Shown: positions 9,556-18,941 of the stretch, one piece after another | How the letters are laid out: each line of letters opens with the position of its first letter | Numbering within the stretch: the first letter of the stretch is position 1 | NCBI RefSeq assembly: GCF_947500695.1 | Contig: NZ_CANMSS010000007.1 | Location: 62,001 to 126,000, forward strand | Source: an uncultured Pseudoteredinibacter sp. | GTDB taxonomy: Bacteria; Pseudomonadota; Gammaproteobacteria; Pseudomonadales; Cellvibrionaceae | Length of the DNA stretch: 64,000 nucleotides | Direction: 5' to 3' | Made by a program: the position numbers and the translations under genes | Notes under the pieces: generated by a model | What the model was told of the DNA's origin: nothing | The model's input: only the letters and a program-made list of their open reading frames with translations | Databases searched by the model: none

Positions 9556-10592
9556 GCGGCTTGTTCCTCTATAGTCTTGATTAAGTCGTCGAACAGCTGT
9601 TCGACATAATGCTGTTGTTGTTGGCAATCTTCCAATTTGTTAAAGGTTTGGCGTAGGCCAGACCAATCGAAATTTGCCGTATGGGTGTTAACAGTATCTG
9701 CAGCCAAAGTTTGCAGATACCAGCCCATATGTTTACGGGCAATGCGCAAACCGAGGTAATCACCATAGTACTGGTGTAATGCCTCGAGATGCTGGCTAAT
9801 CGTGGTTTGTATGGTTTCCAAACTCAGCAATGGTGCGGTTTTTTGTTCTTGGAGGTAGTGATTAATCTCTTGGAAAATCCAAGGGCGCCCTTGGGCTCCT
9901 CGGCCTACCATTACCGCCGCGGCCTGAGTGTGGTCTAAGACCTGTTTGGCTTTGTGCGGGTTTGTAATATCGCCGTTGGCGATGACAGGAATATGGATGC
10001 TTTGCACTATTTCGGCAATGGTGTCGTATTCGGCTTCGCCTTTAAAGCGACAGGCACGGCTGCGGCCATGTACGGTAAGGGCTTGGATGCCAGAATCTTC
10101 TGCGATGCGAGCGACTTTAAGGCCATTGCGTTCTTCGGGTGACCAGCCGGTGCGTATCTTTAGAGTTACCGGTACATCTACGGCAGCAACCACTTGTTGC
10201 AGAATATCAGTCACCAAGGCTTCATCGCGCAATAGGGCGGAGCCGGCGGCTTTATTGCAGACCTTTTTAGCTGGGCAACCCATGTTGATATCGACGATCT
10301 GTGCGCCGTGCTCCACGCAAGCTTGTGCAGCTTGGGCTAGCATGGCGGGCTCGGCACCTGCAATTTGCACGGCACGAGGTTCGGCTTCGTTTTTGTCGAT
10401 AATGCGCTGCTGGGATTTGCGGCTATGCCACAGCTTGGTATCTGAGGTAAGCATTTCGGCCGTTACCATGCCTGCACCGAACTGTTTACACAGACGGCGA
10501 AAAGGCTGATCTGTAATACCAGCCATAGGCGCCAGTACAACTGGGCTGTGGATCTGGTATGGGCCAATATGAAACAAGTGTCTTTCCTGCAA
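9552..10592 (-). CDS. dusB: tRNA-dihydrouridine synthase B
   Basis: FMN- and NADPH-dependent reduction of uridine to dihydrouridine in the D-loop of tRNA. A TIM barrel with [13 protein letters not shown] at the start and the active-site motif NMGCPAKKV; then [13 protein letters not shown] and [11 protein letters not shown] at the FMN site. At 346 residues it is slightly longer than the usual 320-330. The stop overlaps the fis start by 4 bp, the classical dusB-fis operon of gammaproteobacteria. Confidence 0.96.
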   Translation of the reverse strand: MQERHLFHIGPYQIHSPVVLAPMAGITDQPFRRLCKQFGAGMVTAEMLTSDTKLWHSRKSQQRIIDKNEAEPRAVQIAGAEPAMLAQAAQACVEHGAQIVDINMGCPAKKVCNKAAGSALLRDEALVTDILQQVVAAVDVPVTLKIRTGWSPEERNGLKVARIAEDSGIQALTVHGRSRACRFKGEAEYDTIAEIVQSIHIPVIANGDITNPHKAKQVLDHTQAAAVMVGRGAQGRPWIFQEINHYLQEQKTAPLLSLETIQTTISQHLEALHQYYGDYLGLRIARKHMGWYLQTLAADTVNTHTANFDWSGLRQTFNKLEDCQQQQHYVEQLFDDLIKTIEEQAA

Positions 10593-10900
10593 GCTGGTTC
10601 AAGACCGTCGCTAAGCCATTGTTTTTCAATGATCTTAGGCGCTAGGTCAGTTTTGGTGTGAGTAGTTACTTACTGGCAATCGTTATGATGCTGGTAACTG
10701 CTTATTTTTCCACCAGGTCCCGAAAAAGGGCGCATATGATACCTGTAGAGACCCTGCTAAGGGAAGTGGGAATTTGTTCGATTTGCCGTTTTTTTGATCG
10801 GTCAAAGGTGGCTGGGTAAAGCTGACGCTTAAAATTGCATTTTGTGTGGGGTGGGCTTGCATTTTAGTTTGGGGGTTTTGGGGTATCTCGGCTTCGAAAT
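10593..10900. other. Gap upstream of dusB
   Basis: About 300 bp without a supported gene. It should contain the dusB-fis promoter reading leftwards, but I could not place its elements with confidence. Short plus-strand reading frames here contain only repeats. Confidence 0.4.
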
Positions 10901-11020
10901 GGGGTCAGATCCCTAGGGATCTGACCCCAGGTGTAGGCACTTTGTTCGCGGCTTCGAGGTGGGGTCAGAACCCATGGGTTCTGACCCCGGGGTATGAGAT
11001 CCCTAGGGATCTCATACCCC
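10901..11020. repeat. Cluster of three palindromes, one a 32-bp variant
   Basis: Copies at 10901-10928 (centre TA) and 10961-10988 (centre AT) are perfect palindromes spaced 60 bp. Directly abutting the second is a perfect 32-bp palindrome at 10989-11020. It keeps GGGG and the GATCCCTAGGGATC centre but has TATGA in place of TCA in the arms, changed on both sides. The cluster sits just after the DUF3426 gene stop, with the flanks CGGCTTCGA and GTGTAGGCAC. Confidence 0.92.
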
Positions 11021-11036
11021 GGTGTGAGCGGTGCGT

Positions 11037-13235
11037 TTATTTAACGTCGACTTTGTAGTTGACGGCTTGTTCGCCTGGATCGACTATCTCTAGGGATAGA
11101 TGGATTGGGCGCTGAATGGGCATGATGCTGGCCCCAGCCAGTTCGCCGGCTAGATACTCAGCGGGGCGAAAGCTGCGCCTGGCGATGGCTTTACCATCGA
11201 TGTTGCTAAAGGTTAGCTGAATGTCTGGGAATTCTTGCTCAAAGTTGGCCAGGTTCAGCAGCACCATGTCTACCACCAGTGCTTGCTCTTCTTCTGGGTG
11301 GCTGCGCACAACTAAGTTGGAGGCCTTCAGTTTGCTTAGATCGACCTGCGGCGGCAAGCTGCAGCCAATAAAATTACAAGCCGTTTGGTAGAGGTCGCGA
11401 TAGGGGGGCTGTAAATTTAAATCATCGAACTTGAGCCATGCAAACTGCCCTACGGCCAGCACGATGGCCATAAACGCGCCGCTACCCCATAGCCAATTCC
11501 AGCTAGGTTTTTCTTGGCGAAATTCCATTTCAAGCGGCTCAGGCTCGATACTGTCGATCATCTCCGCTTTGCTGGGCTCTTCTTCATTTACAGGTGGGAT
11601 GGTAGCGGTATCAACGCTTTCTAGAGGCTCTTGCTCTGGAGTGGATTCGTCAAAGCTAGGCTCGATTGCATTGTCTGTTGCATAGCTGTCCTGAGCATTG
11701 TCAGCCTGCTCGAGGTTGTATTCACTATCTTGTGCGAGGCTAAGATTACCTGCATCAATTGTATCCATACTAAGCGCATCTTCGAGTTGCCCGCTTAGAT
11801 CTAATTCGTCAAACTCGCTTTCTTTATGTGGGCCTTCGTCAGCCTGATGATGAGCTTCTGGCGCGAAAAATGGGTCGCTTTGGATTTCCGACTCTGCAAA
11901 CAGCTCTGGCTCTGGTGGATGTTTGCGGTCAAGAGCTTGCTCGATTTTGGAATGCTCGCTTTTATTTTCAGCGGCCTCAAGCTCCTTCATCATCATTTCC
12001 AGAGCCCAGCTTTCATCTAAGCCTTCTTCGTCTTGCTCTTGATGCTCTGAAGTAAAGGCCTGTGGCAAGTTGTGGCTGGTATCTGACTTCTGTTTAAAGT
12101 GCTCGGTATCGTCGTCGATAAAGCGAGGCTCTTCTTTTGCTTCTGCTTTCTCTTCCACTGACTCCTCTTCCACGGGAGCTTCTACTTCCAAAGCTAGACT
12201 GTTGGTCTCTGCTGCGGGCTCAGTCAGAGCTTCTTCTAGAGATTCTACGCTTACTTTTTCGCTTTCTTCCTGTGAGTTATCAACGACAGGGGGTTGCTCT
12301 TCTTCGAGTTCAACCTGCAAAGGTTCGATGTTTAAGTCGTTTGATTCCGGGTTTAAGTCGCTTGAATCTGGCTTGTCTGCAATTAATTCTTCTGCGGGCT
12401 CATCATCGAAGCTGAGTGATAACTCATTGCTATCGGAATCTACCTTATCAAAATCTTTGTTGTTAGCAGCTTCTGTCGAATCATTGGCTTCTGCCAAATG
12501 GCTTGTTTCTAAAGAGTCTGCTTCGGCGCTCGCTAAGCTTGATTCGCCTTCGCTATTAAAGCTTGTGGGCTCGTACTTGGCCTCATCAAGACTCTGTTCG
12601 GCTAGTTGGCTAAGCTCATTAAAAAAGTCATTGTTAGCCGTCGCTTCTTCAGGCCCTGGGGTTTCGATCGGTTCTTGCTTTATCGCTTCGGCTGTAGGTG
12701 CTTCAGTCGCTGGCGCTTCAAAGCTGCTAATGCTGGCTTCATTTTGCGATGTAGTTGGTGGCTCTATATCAAGTCCTTCGGAGAAGGCTTCATCCAGTTC
12801 TTGATCCAGCTGTTCGGCAAGGCTTTGGTCGATTTGACTGAACGGATCTTCTTCGTTGTCCTCTATCGCCAGTTCCTGGAAGTCTGATTGCAGTGAGCTA
12901 TCGAGTGTTGAGTTATCTAAAGCTGCGTTATCGCTCTTAGGGTAGTCGTCCCAGCTAGCGGCAGGCTCTTTTTCTTCTTTTTCTTTGGGGGGCTCTTCGC
13001 TAGGGGCAGAATTCAAGGATTCTGGAGTTGATGCTTGTGCGGATTGCACGTGCACATCATCAGCCGCTTCATTCGGCTCTGTAGTCTTATTAAGAATTAA
13101 GCCATTGTCGACGACGTGGTCAATCGCTTTAAAAACCTGCAGGCAAGAACCGCAGCGCACGGCACCCTTGGCGCTGGCAAGCTGCTGGCTATTAACATTA
13201 AATGCGGTGCTGCAAGCTGGGCAGCGAGTGACCAT
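11037..13235 (-). CDS. Zinc-ribbon and DUF3426 membrane protein with a long acidic region
   Basis: Predicted 732-residue inner-membrane protein. The chosen start (13235) places an MJ0042-type zinc ribbon at the N-terminus (Cys5, 8, 28, 31); an upstream in-frame ATG at 13295 would add 20 residues. Residues of about 60-575 are very rich in Glu, Asp and Ser, with repeated short E/D-S runs and no recognised fold. One membrane segment follows at about 580-601, then a DUF3426 domain to the end. Orthologues lie between prmA and dusB in Pseudomonas. Function is unknown. The acidic part seems longer than in the relatives I remember. Confidence 0.85.
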   Translation of the reverse strand: MVTRCPACSTAFNVNSQQLASAKGAVRCGSCLQVFKAIDHVVDNGLILNKTTEPNEAADDVHVQSAQASTPESLNSAPSEEPPKEKEEKEPAASWDDYPKSDNAALDNSTLDSSLQSDFQELAIEDNEEDPFSQIDQSLAEQLDQELDEAFSEGLDIEPPTTSQNEASISSFEAPATEAPTAEAIKQEPIETPGPEEATANNDFFNELSQLAEQSLDEAKYEPTSFNSEGESSLASAEADSLETSHLAEANDSTEAANNKDFDKVDSDSNELSLSFDDEPAEELIADKPDSSDLNPESNDLNIEPLQVELEEEQPPVVDNSQEESEKVSVESLEEALTEPAAETNSLALEVEAPVEEESVEEKAEAKEEPRFIDDDTEHFKQKSDTSHNLPQAFTSEHQEQDEEGLDESWALEMMMKELEAAENKSEHSKIEQALDRKHPPEPELFAESEIQSDPFFAPEAHHQADEGPHKESEFDELDLSGQLEDALSMDTIDAGNLSLAQDSEYNLEQADNAQDSYATDNAIEPSFDESTPEQEPLESVDTATIPPVNEEEPSKAEMIDSIEPEPLEMEFRQEKPSWNWLWGSGAFMAIVLAVGQFAWLKFDDLNLQPPYRDLYQTACNFIGCSLPPQVDLSKLKASNLVVRSHPEEEQALVVDMVLLNLANFEQEFPDIQLTFSNIDGKAIARRSFRPAEYLAGELAGASIMPIQRPIHLSLEIVDPGEQAVNYKVDVK

Positions 13236-13393
13236 ATTATCCACTGTGCTTCTTGTTATTCCTGATCTTATCCGTGTAACTAGCTGTTCGATCAACAGGC
13301 CTTTGGACCACAGTGTAGCGGCTCCGTGCTGATTGAGCCACTATCTATGCTGTCTGTCGCTCGCAGAGTTTGCGGCAGTTCTCTACAGGCCGC

Positions 13394-14266
13394 TTAATCC
13401 TTAACTTTGCTTGCGGTTAGGCAGACCCATTCTTCGCGCTGTTGTGGCTCATCAAAGTCAAACCACGGTCGGTAGGCTTCCATTACAACTTCAGCTTGGT
13501 TGTACAAAATTCCCGATAAGCAAAGTTTTCCACCAAGCTTAGTCAGCGAGCTCAAGCTGGGTGCTAACTCGGCTAATGGCCCGGCCAGAATATTGGCCAG
13601 CATTAGATCGGCAGGCTCTTGCGGGCATTTATTGGGTAGGAAAACAGTGATGGCATCTTCCGCTAGCTTGTTGCGCTCGGTGTTTTCGCGGGTAGCGATT
13701 AAGGCTTGAGGGTCGATATCTACACCAATTGCGCTATCGGCGCCTTTTAATAGTGCGCCAATGGCTAGGATTCCGGAGCCGCAACCATAGTCGATAACGC
13801 TTTGCCCTTTGATATCTTGTTGCGCTAACCACTGCAAGCACAAAAATGTAGTGGGGTGTGTGCCGGTACCAAAAGCGAGGCCTGGGTCGAGCATTAAATT
13901 AATGGCTTCGGGTTCTGGTGGTTCTATCCAGCTTGGGCAGATCCAAAAGTTATCCGCACACTTAATGGGGTGGTAGTTTTTCATCCATTCCCGTTCCCAG
14001 TCTTTGTCTTCTAGCTGTTCCCAGCGTCCAGCGACCTTTTGTTGAGAGAAATGTTCTGCAATGGATTCGGTATCGACAGTTGCTTCATATAAGCCTGTCA
14101 CGCGAGTTTCTTGCCATAGGGGAGTCTCGCCGAGTGCTGGTTCTAATATGGGTTGGTCGGCATTATCTTGCAAGGTGACCGATACGGCTCCGGTTGCCAA
14201 CATTAGGTCTTCGATAGCTTCTGCTTGATTGCGATCGGAATCAATTTTAAATTGTAACCAGGGCAT
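13394..14266 (-). CDS. prmA: Ribosomal protein L11 methyltransferase
   Basis: SAM-dependent methylation of ribosomal protein L11. The start at 14266 (MPWLQFKI) is chosen because it aligns with E. coli PrmA and gives the usual ~290 residues; an ATG 51 bp upstream has no family support. Motifs: QLEDKDWEREWM, the SAM site DPGLAFGTGTHPTT and DYGCGSGILAIGAL, then NILAGPL. It is first in the minus-strand prmA-DUF3426-dusB-fis-purH-purD series, a conserved order. Confidence 0.96.
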   Translation of the reverse strand: MPWLQFKIDSDRNQAEAIEDLMLATGAVSVTLQDNADQPILEPALGETPLWQETRVTGLYEATVDTESIAEHFSQQKVAGRWEQLEDKDWEREWMKNYHPIKCADNFWICPSWIEPPEPEAINLMLDPGLAFGTGTHPTTFLCLQWLAQQDIKGQSVIDYGCGSGILAIGALLKGADSAIGVDIDPQALIATRENTERNKLAEDAITVFLPNKCPQEPADLMLANILAGPLAELAPSLSSLTKLGGKLCLSGILYNQAEVVMEAYRPWFDFDEPQQREEWVCLTASKVKD

Positions 14267-14474
14267 AATAGATCTCGGTGTGGGATAGTTCGTTGTGGCT
14301 TGCTGTGGTGTAAGCATGGCCGCAGCAGGGCGCTTTCATTGGGCGTCTATAGTGCATTTATGGAGCGCTATATAAAGCACCTTATATAAATTGGGCGGGG
14401 CTATTATACTGAGCGTCACTATAAAGCCCAGCGCCGTGATGGCATCGGCTGAATACTAATAATGGATTGCAGAT

Positions 14475-14786
14475 ATGGAACAGGAAAAACGCGCTTCGTG
14501 CCGAGTGAAAGTTCTTTGTCGGATGAAGATTTATCACTCGAGCTTTGGAGAAAAAGAGGTCAATACTCGTGATGTCTCTGATGATGGGCTGTTTTTGCTG
14601 TTGGAACCTGAAGTCTTACCGCCAATGGGTACGGTTATTCAGGGGCAATTATTAGGGAGCGCTGGCCCACAGGCCCTATTAAACTTAGAGGTCGTCCGCT
14701 GCGAAGACAGTGGTGCGGGCTTTAAGGTGCATAAATCTGCCGCTTGCTTGGATTTGCCGGATCGCCTTAAAAAGCTAGAGGCCTAA
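14475..14786 (+). CDS. PilZ domain protein
   Basis: A 103-residue single-domain PilZ protein, a family that binds cyclic di-GMP. The N-terminal Arg-rich motif is EKRASCRVKVLCR and the second motif is RDVSDDGLF (D/N-x-S-x-x-G). Both ligand-binding motifs look complete, so c-di-GMP binding is likely. No catalytic partner is adjacent. The target is unknown. It is divergent from prmA. Confidence 0.82.
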   Translation: MEQEKRASCRVKVLCRMKIYHSSFGEKEVNTRDVSDDGLFLLLEPEVLPPMGTVIQGQLLGSAGPQALLNLEVVRCEDSGAGFKVHKSAACLDLPDRLKKLEA

Positions 14787-14952
14787 CTGATTGCACTGTC
14801 AACTAAATGCCGAGCATCTGCTCAAAGTGTGAACTGCAACTCATAAAGCTAGGCTTTGCCAGCTTCGGCCCAACTTAAGTGCCGTGGACAAGCTCTAGGC
14901 GCATCGCTAAGCTTCCCTCTTGTTTGTCATTTTGCAGCATCTAGGTATCTCC

Positions 14953-15621
14953 GTGCCCTTTAAAAAGTCCCATGTTCCCCCCGATCTATTAGAAAAAAAT
15001 AAACCTCAGCAGCAGCGTGCTGTGCAGACTTATGAGGGCATTTTAAATGCCGCCAGTGAGCTGCTTGTGGAACTGGGGGTGGAGCGGATTTCCACTAACC
15101 TGATTGCTGAGCGTGCGGGTATTACTGTGCCTGCGCTGTATCGTTATTTTAAGAATAAGTACGCCGTGCTTTACGCTTTGGGTGCGCGTTTGATGGATCG
15201 ACAGAATCAGATATTAGTGGGGTGGCATGAAACCTACTTTGATCCCAGTGAGCCCGAGAAGTTATTTGTTGAGGTCGAGGGTTTGGTAAGGGAAACCTAT
15301 GATGTTACTCGCGAACAGCCGGCCAGCCTGGCTGTGCTTTCAGCGATGCGTGCCATTCCAATTCTGCAAGAGGTTCGCTTGCAGTCCCATAAGCGTATGA
15401 CTCAGTGGCTATTGAGCCAGTGGGAAGCTTTTTATGAGATTGATGATGAAGAGCGCATTGGTGTGCAAAGTCGAATGTCGATGGAAGTTGCAATGACGGC
15501 GGTGGAAATGTCTATCGAAGATAGCGAGACCTCAGCGGATATTGCCATCGAAGAGGCTGCCAAAATCATCGTCTTGTATTGGCGCGATATGATCAGCCGT
15601 ATGAGCTATAAGGGTGGTTAA
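14953..15621 (+). CDS. TetR family transcriptional regulator
   Basis: A helix-turn-helix repressor of about 222 residues. The N-terminal DNA-binding domain reads AASELLVELG, then STNLIAERAGITVPALYRYF. The C-terminal ligand domain is unrecognised. I choose the GTG at 14953 (VPFKKSHVPP), since AGGTAT lies just before it; a TTG at 14920 would extend it by 11 residues. It may control the downstream cytochrome/oxidase group, which starts 160 bp later on the same strand; that is inference. Confidence 0.82.
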   Translation: MPFKKSHVPPDLLEKNKPQQQRAVQTYEGILNAASELLVELGVERISTNLIAERAGITVPALYRYFKNKYAVLYALGARLMDRQNQILVGWHETYFDPSEPEKLFVEVEGLVRETYDVTREQPASLAVLSAMRAIPILQEVRLQSHKRMTQWLLSQWEAFYEIDDEERIGVQSRMSMEVAMTAVEMSIEDSETSADIAIEEAAKIIVLYWRDMISRMSYKGG

Positions 15622-15781
15622 TCCCTCTATTTTATTGAAATTGTTTTTTAACATGCTGGGAGCGTGGGGTTTTTCTGTAATTTAAAAGTTAGTTATGACT
15701 ATCTTTTGTTTTTTGTTTGGGGTAGGATTCAAGCTGGAAGAAGTATTTAGAATAAAAATGCATCCTTAAGTGGGCCTGTTT

Positions 15782-16150
15782 ATGAAAACTATTTATCAGA
15801 TTGCTATGGCTTTGCTTTGTGTAGGCTTAGTAGCTTGCGGCGACGGTTCGGCGCCAGCTGGAGATGCCAAGGCCAAGGTTAATTTTCGACAGCTACCAGA
15901 AGATCCTCAATTGGCGGCTCTTTACCAGCGCAGTTGTATTGCCTGTCATGGAACCGGTGCGCCGGCAATTCCGCAGACCGGTGATGTGGCTGCTTGGCAG
16001 CCTCGGGCGGCAAAAGGCATGGATGCATTACTGGATAATGTGATCAACGGGGTGGGTGGTATGCCACCTTTAGGTATGTGTATGGACTGTGAGCCAGAAC
16101 AGTTCGAGGCATTAATCGAGTTTATGGCGGCTGGTACGCTGAGCAAATAA
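15782..16150 (+). CDS. Cytochrome c5-like lipoprotein
   Basis: A small class I cytochrome c of about 122 residues, with a lipoprotein signal peptide (MKTIYQIAMALLCVGLVAC, lipobox LVAC) that should anchor it to a membrane on the periplasmic side. The haem-binding motif is CIACH; the axial methionine is probably in GGMPPLGM. The following CMDC gives the disulfide typical of cytochrome c5. ATG at 15782 is preferred over the GTG at 15770 because the signal peptide then begins MKT. It probably transfers electrons for the adjacent flavin oxidase. Confidence 0.85.
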   Translation: MKTIYQIAMALLCVGLVACGDGSAPAGDAKAKVNFRQLPEDPQLAALYQRSCIACHGTGAPAIPQTGDVAAWQPRAAKGMDALLDNVINGVGGMPPLGMCMDCEPEQFEALIEFMAAGTLSK

Positions 16151-16223
16151 CCCCCTTAAGTAGTAGATCGCAGGCAAATTGAGAGTCTGTCGATGAAAAG
16201 CGGTAACAATAATAGGCAATAGA

Positions 16224-17621
16224 ATGACTAATCGACGTCAGTTTTTAAGTGCATTGGTGGCGACAGCAACAACGGCTGCAGTAAACCCAACCATTAGCTT
16301 GGCCGTCTCGGCAACCTCCAGCTCTGATGCGGCCCCCGCTAAAAAGAAGCGTAGAATTCCCTGGCGTAACTGGTCGGGTTCGCAGGAGTGTTTTCCGGCA
16401 GCGCGTAAGGCGCCTTCATCTGTGGCCGAGTTGCAGGAGCTGGTAACGGCCGCTCCAGGTATTGTGCGTCCTGTGGGGGCGGGTCACTCTTTTATGCCTT
16501 TGGTGCCCACTGACGATACGATTATTTCTTTAAGCCGCCTTGCGGGTGTTATTGAGCATGATGAGCAAAGTAATACGGCGCTTATCTGGTCGGGCACGCG
16601 TTTAGGAGATATTGGTGCACCGCTTGCGGAGCGAGGGCAGGCATTGATTAATATGCCTGATATCGATGAGCAAAGTTTGGCGGGCGCGATCTCTACAGCG
16701 ACACATGGAACCGGCGCTGGCTTGGGTTGTATGTCTAGCTATGTCGACGGTCTGCAGCTTCTTACTGCAAATGGTGAGCTTATTGATTGCAGTGCAGACA
16801 ATAATGCCGATATTTTTAAGGCGGCCCAGGTAGGCTTGGGTTCCTTGGGGATTGTGACTCAAATACGCATGCGTAATGAGCCGCTGTATCGTTTGCGACG
16901 TGAAGCCGAGTGGATGCCTATCGAAGATATTCTCGCTCAGGTAGATCAGTTGGCTGATAATAATCGTAACTTTGAGTTTTACTATATTCCGTTCTCTGGC
17001 ATGGGCTTTACGGATGTGCATAACATCACTGAAGAAGAACCTTCTCGCACCGAAGAAATGGATCAAAATGATGGCGCCAATACCTTAAAGAGTTTGCGCG
17101 ATTGGTTGAGTTGGTCGCCTAAATTGCGCGAGCTGATTCTTTCATCCTATATGAGTAGCCTCGATAAAGAAGTGGTAGTGGCCAACTCTTGGGAAAACTA
17201 CGCCAAAGAGCGCAATGTGCGCTTTAATGAAATGGAATACCACCTACCTCGAGAAAACCTAGTGGCTGCCTTTAAAGAGATACGCGCCGAAGTTGAAAAT
17301 AACTTCCCCGAAGTATTCTTTCCGTTCGAAGTGCGAGTGGTGAAGTCCGATGATATTTGGTTGAGTCCTTTTAATGGGCGTGAGAGTTGCTCGATTGCCG
17401 TGCACCGTTTTTTCCAAGAAGACTTCAAACCGCTATATGCCGCCGTTGAACCCATCTTAAGAAAATACGGCGGCCGCCCGCATTGGGGTAAGTTAAATAC
17501 TCTAAGCGGCGCTGACTTGGAAAAGCTATATCCTCGCTGGAATGATTTTAAAGCTTTACGTCAGCAGCTTGATCCGCAGGACAAGTTTTTAAACCCTTAT
17601 TTGAAGGGCATCTTTTCTTAA
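16224..17621 (+). CDS. Tat-exported FAD oxidase, D-arabinono-1,4-lactone oxidase type
   Basis: A 465-residue flavoenzyme of the vanillyl-alcohol/aldonolactone oxidase family. A twin-arginine signal (NRRQFLSALV) at the N-terminus points to export in folded form with its FAD. The PCMH-type FAD domain has RPVGAGHSFMPL and the segment STATHGTGAGLG. The C-terminal ALO domain ends in RPHWGKLNTL. The natural substrate is unknown: sugar lactones, alditols and related alcohols are all possible in this family. The upstream cytochrome c lipoprotein is a likely electron acceptor. Confidence 0.85.
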   Translation: MTNRRQFLSALVATATTAAVNPTISLAVSATSSSDAAPAKKKRRIPWRNWSGSQECFPAARKAPSSVAELQELVTAAPGIVRPVGAGHSFMPLVPTDDTIISLSRLAGVIEHDEQSNTALIWSGTRLGDIGAPLAERGQALINMPDIDEQSLAGAISTATHGTGAGLGCMSSYVDGLQLLTANGELIDCSADNNADIFKAAQVGLGSLGIVTQIRMRNEPLYRLRREAEWMPIEDILAQVDQLADNNRNFEFYYIPFSGMGFTDVHNITEEEPSRTEEMDQNDGANTLKSLRDWLSWSPKLRELILSSYMSSLDKEVVVANSWENYAKERNVRFNEMEYHLPRENLVAAFKEIRAEVENNFPEVFFPFEVRVVKSDDIWLSPFNGRESCSIAVHRFFQEDFKPLYAAVEPILRKYGGRPHWGKLNTLSGADLEKLYPRWNDFKALRQQLDPQDKFLNPYLKGIFS

Positions 17622-17651
17622 AACATTTGATCCCAAGAGCTGGAAGCCGAT

Positions 17652-18914
17652 ATGCAAAAAACAAAAAGAAATATGCTGCTAGGTTTAGGGGCTGCAGGAA
17701 TTGCGGCCGCAGCTTTAAAGCCTAGAGATAATGGTGGGGCGCATAGCGATTATTTTAAAGCGCTTAGTGATAATCTGGCGCAAGCCGATGTATCCCAGCC
17801 TAGCTTGGTGATTGACCGAGCCAGGCTAAAACAAAATATCGCAACGTTACTTAAGCATATCAATGGGCGTTTTCACTTTCGGGTTGTGGCCAAATCTTTG
17901 CCGTCTATTAACTTGCTCAAAGAGGTGATGGAGCAAGCGAATACTAATCGCTTAATGCTCTTTCACCAGCCATTTGCTAATCAAGTGGCAGCGGCTTTTC
18001 CTGAATCGGATGTGTTGTTTGGTAAGCCCATGCCAGTGGCGGCTGCCGAGAATTTTTACCGTCAGTTACAGGGTGAGTTTAATCCCGATGTGCAATTGCA
18101 GTGGTTAATCGATAGCCCTGAGAGGCTACAGCAGTATGCAGCACTAGCAGGGCGCTTGGGGCGCAAAATGCGCATCAATATCGAAATTGATGTGGGTTTG
18201 CATCGTGGGGGTGTGAATAATTCGGCTGATCTTTTGGCAATGCTGGAACTCATTAAAAGCAGTAATTTCTTAAGCTTTTCCGGCTTGATGGGCTATGAGC
18301 CTCATGTGGTGAAGCTGCCGGGTAGTGCCGTATCCCATCGTGATAAAGCGATGACTGAGTATCAGAAATATTTAGATGTTGCGGTACAGTTCTTTGGGGC
18401 TTTTGATTCTAGCTGGACGCTAAACGCGGCGGGCAGTCCAACCTATCAGCTCTATGATGAAGGTGAGTTTCCCCATAATGAATTGGCGGCGGGTTCCTGT
18501 TTGGTTAAACCTACGGATTTTGATATGCCGAGCTTGGCTGATCATGTTGCAGCGTCTTTTATTGCGACGCCCGTGATTAAAGCCTTGCCGACCACCGAGC
18601 TTCCTGGTGTGGCAGCGCTGGGTAAGCTGATGGCCTGGTGGAACCCTAATCGTGAGCGTAGTTTCTTTACTTATGGTGGTTATTGGAAGGCAAAAACTGA
18701 ATCGCCTGCCGGCTTGAGCCCGAACCCTGTATTTGGTCGCTCCACCAATCAAGAAATGCTTAATGGCTCTCGTTCTGTTGAATTGGCAGCGGACGATTGG
18801 GTGTTTTTAAGGCCGACACAAAGTGAGTTTGTGTTTCTGCAATTTGGTGATATTGCGGTTATGGAAAATGGCAAGCTCAGCGAGCGCTGGCCGGTGTTTC
18901 AGCAGCAGGTTTAA
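17652..18914 (+). CDS. PLP-dependent enzyme with alanine-racemase-type barrel, exported
   Basis: A 420-residue protein starting with a hydrophobic leader KTKRNMLLGLGAAGIAAAAL, a possible Tat-like (KR) signal or anchor. The body resembles the D-threonine aldolase / DSD1 branch of the alanine racemase fold: PSLVIDRARLKQNI, FRVVAKSLPS with the candidate PLP lysine, and INIEIDVGLHRGG. The C-terminal part has an HxxxC-less end, so the zinc site of D-threonine aldolases is not evident. It follows the FAD oxidase by 30 bp. The substrate is unknown. Confidence 0.72.
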   Translation: MQKTKRNMLLGLGAAGIAAAALKPRDNGGAHSDYFKALSDNLAQADVSQPSLVIDRARLKQNIATLLKHINGRFHFRVVAKSLPSINLLKEVMEQANTNRLMLFHQPFANQVAAAFPESDVLFGKPMPVAAAENFYRQLQGEFNPDVQLQWLIDSPERLQQYAALAGRLGRKMRINIEIDVGLHRGGVNNSADLLAMLELIKSSNFLSFSGLMGYEPHVVKLPGSAVSHRDKAMTEYQKYLDVAVQFFGAFDSSWTLNAAGSPTYQLYDEGEFPHNELAAGSCLVKPTDFDMPSLADHVAASFIATPVIKALPTTELPGVAALGKLMAWWNPNRERSFFTYGGYWKAKTESPAGLSPNPVFGRSTNQEMLNGSRSVELAADDWVFLRPTQSEFVFLQFGDIAVMENGKLSERWPVFQQQV

Positions 18915-18941
18915 AACTCTGCTGCTTGTTCTGTCCGGGGG

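Noticed and set aside
1249..11020. Repeated palindromes as a CRISPR array
   Set aside because: Spacing of 60-178 bp, spacers that are themselves repeats, no cas genes, and copies spread between housekeeping genes.
12137..12415. Further overlapping plus-strand frames at 11.4-13.3 kb
   Set aside because: All are antisense shadows of the DUF3426 gene with no coding evidence of their own.
12070..12804. 244-residue open frame on the plus strand, Ser/Leu-rich
   Set aside because: It lies entirely antisense to the acidic region of the DUF3426 gene; its Ser-rich composition is the mirror of the Glu/Asp/Ser codons on the other strand. No RBS or family likeness.
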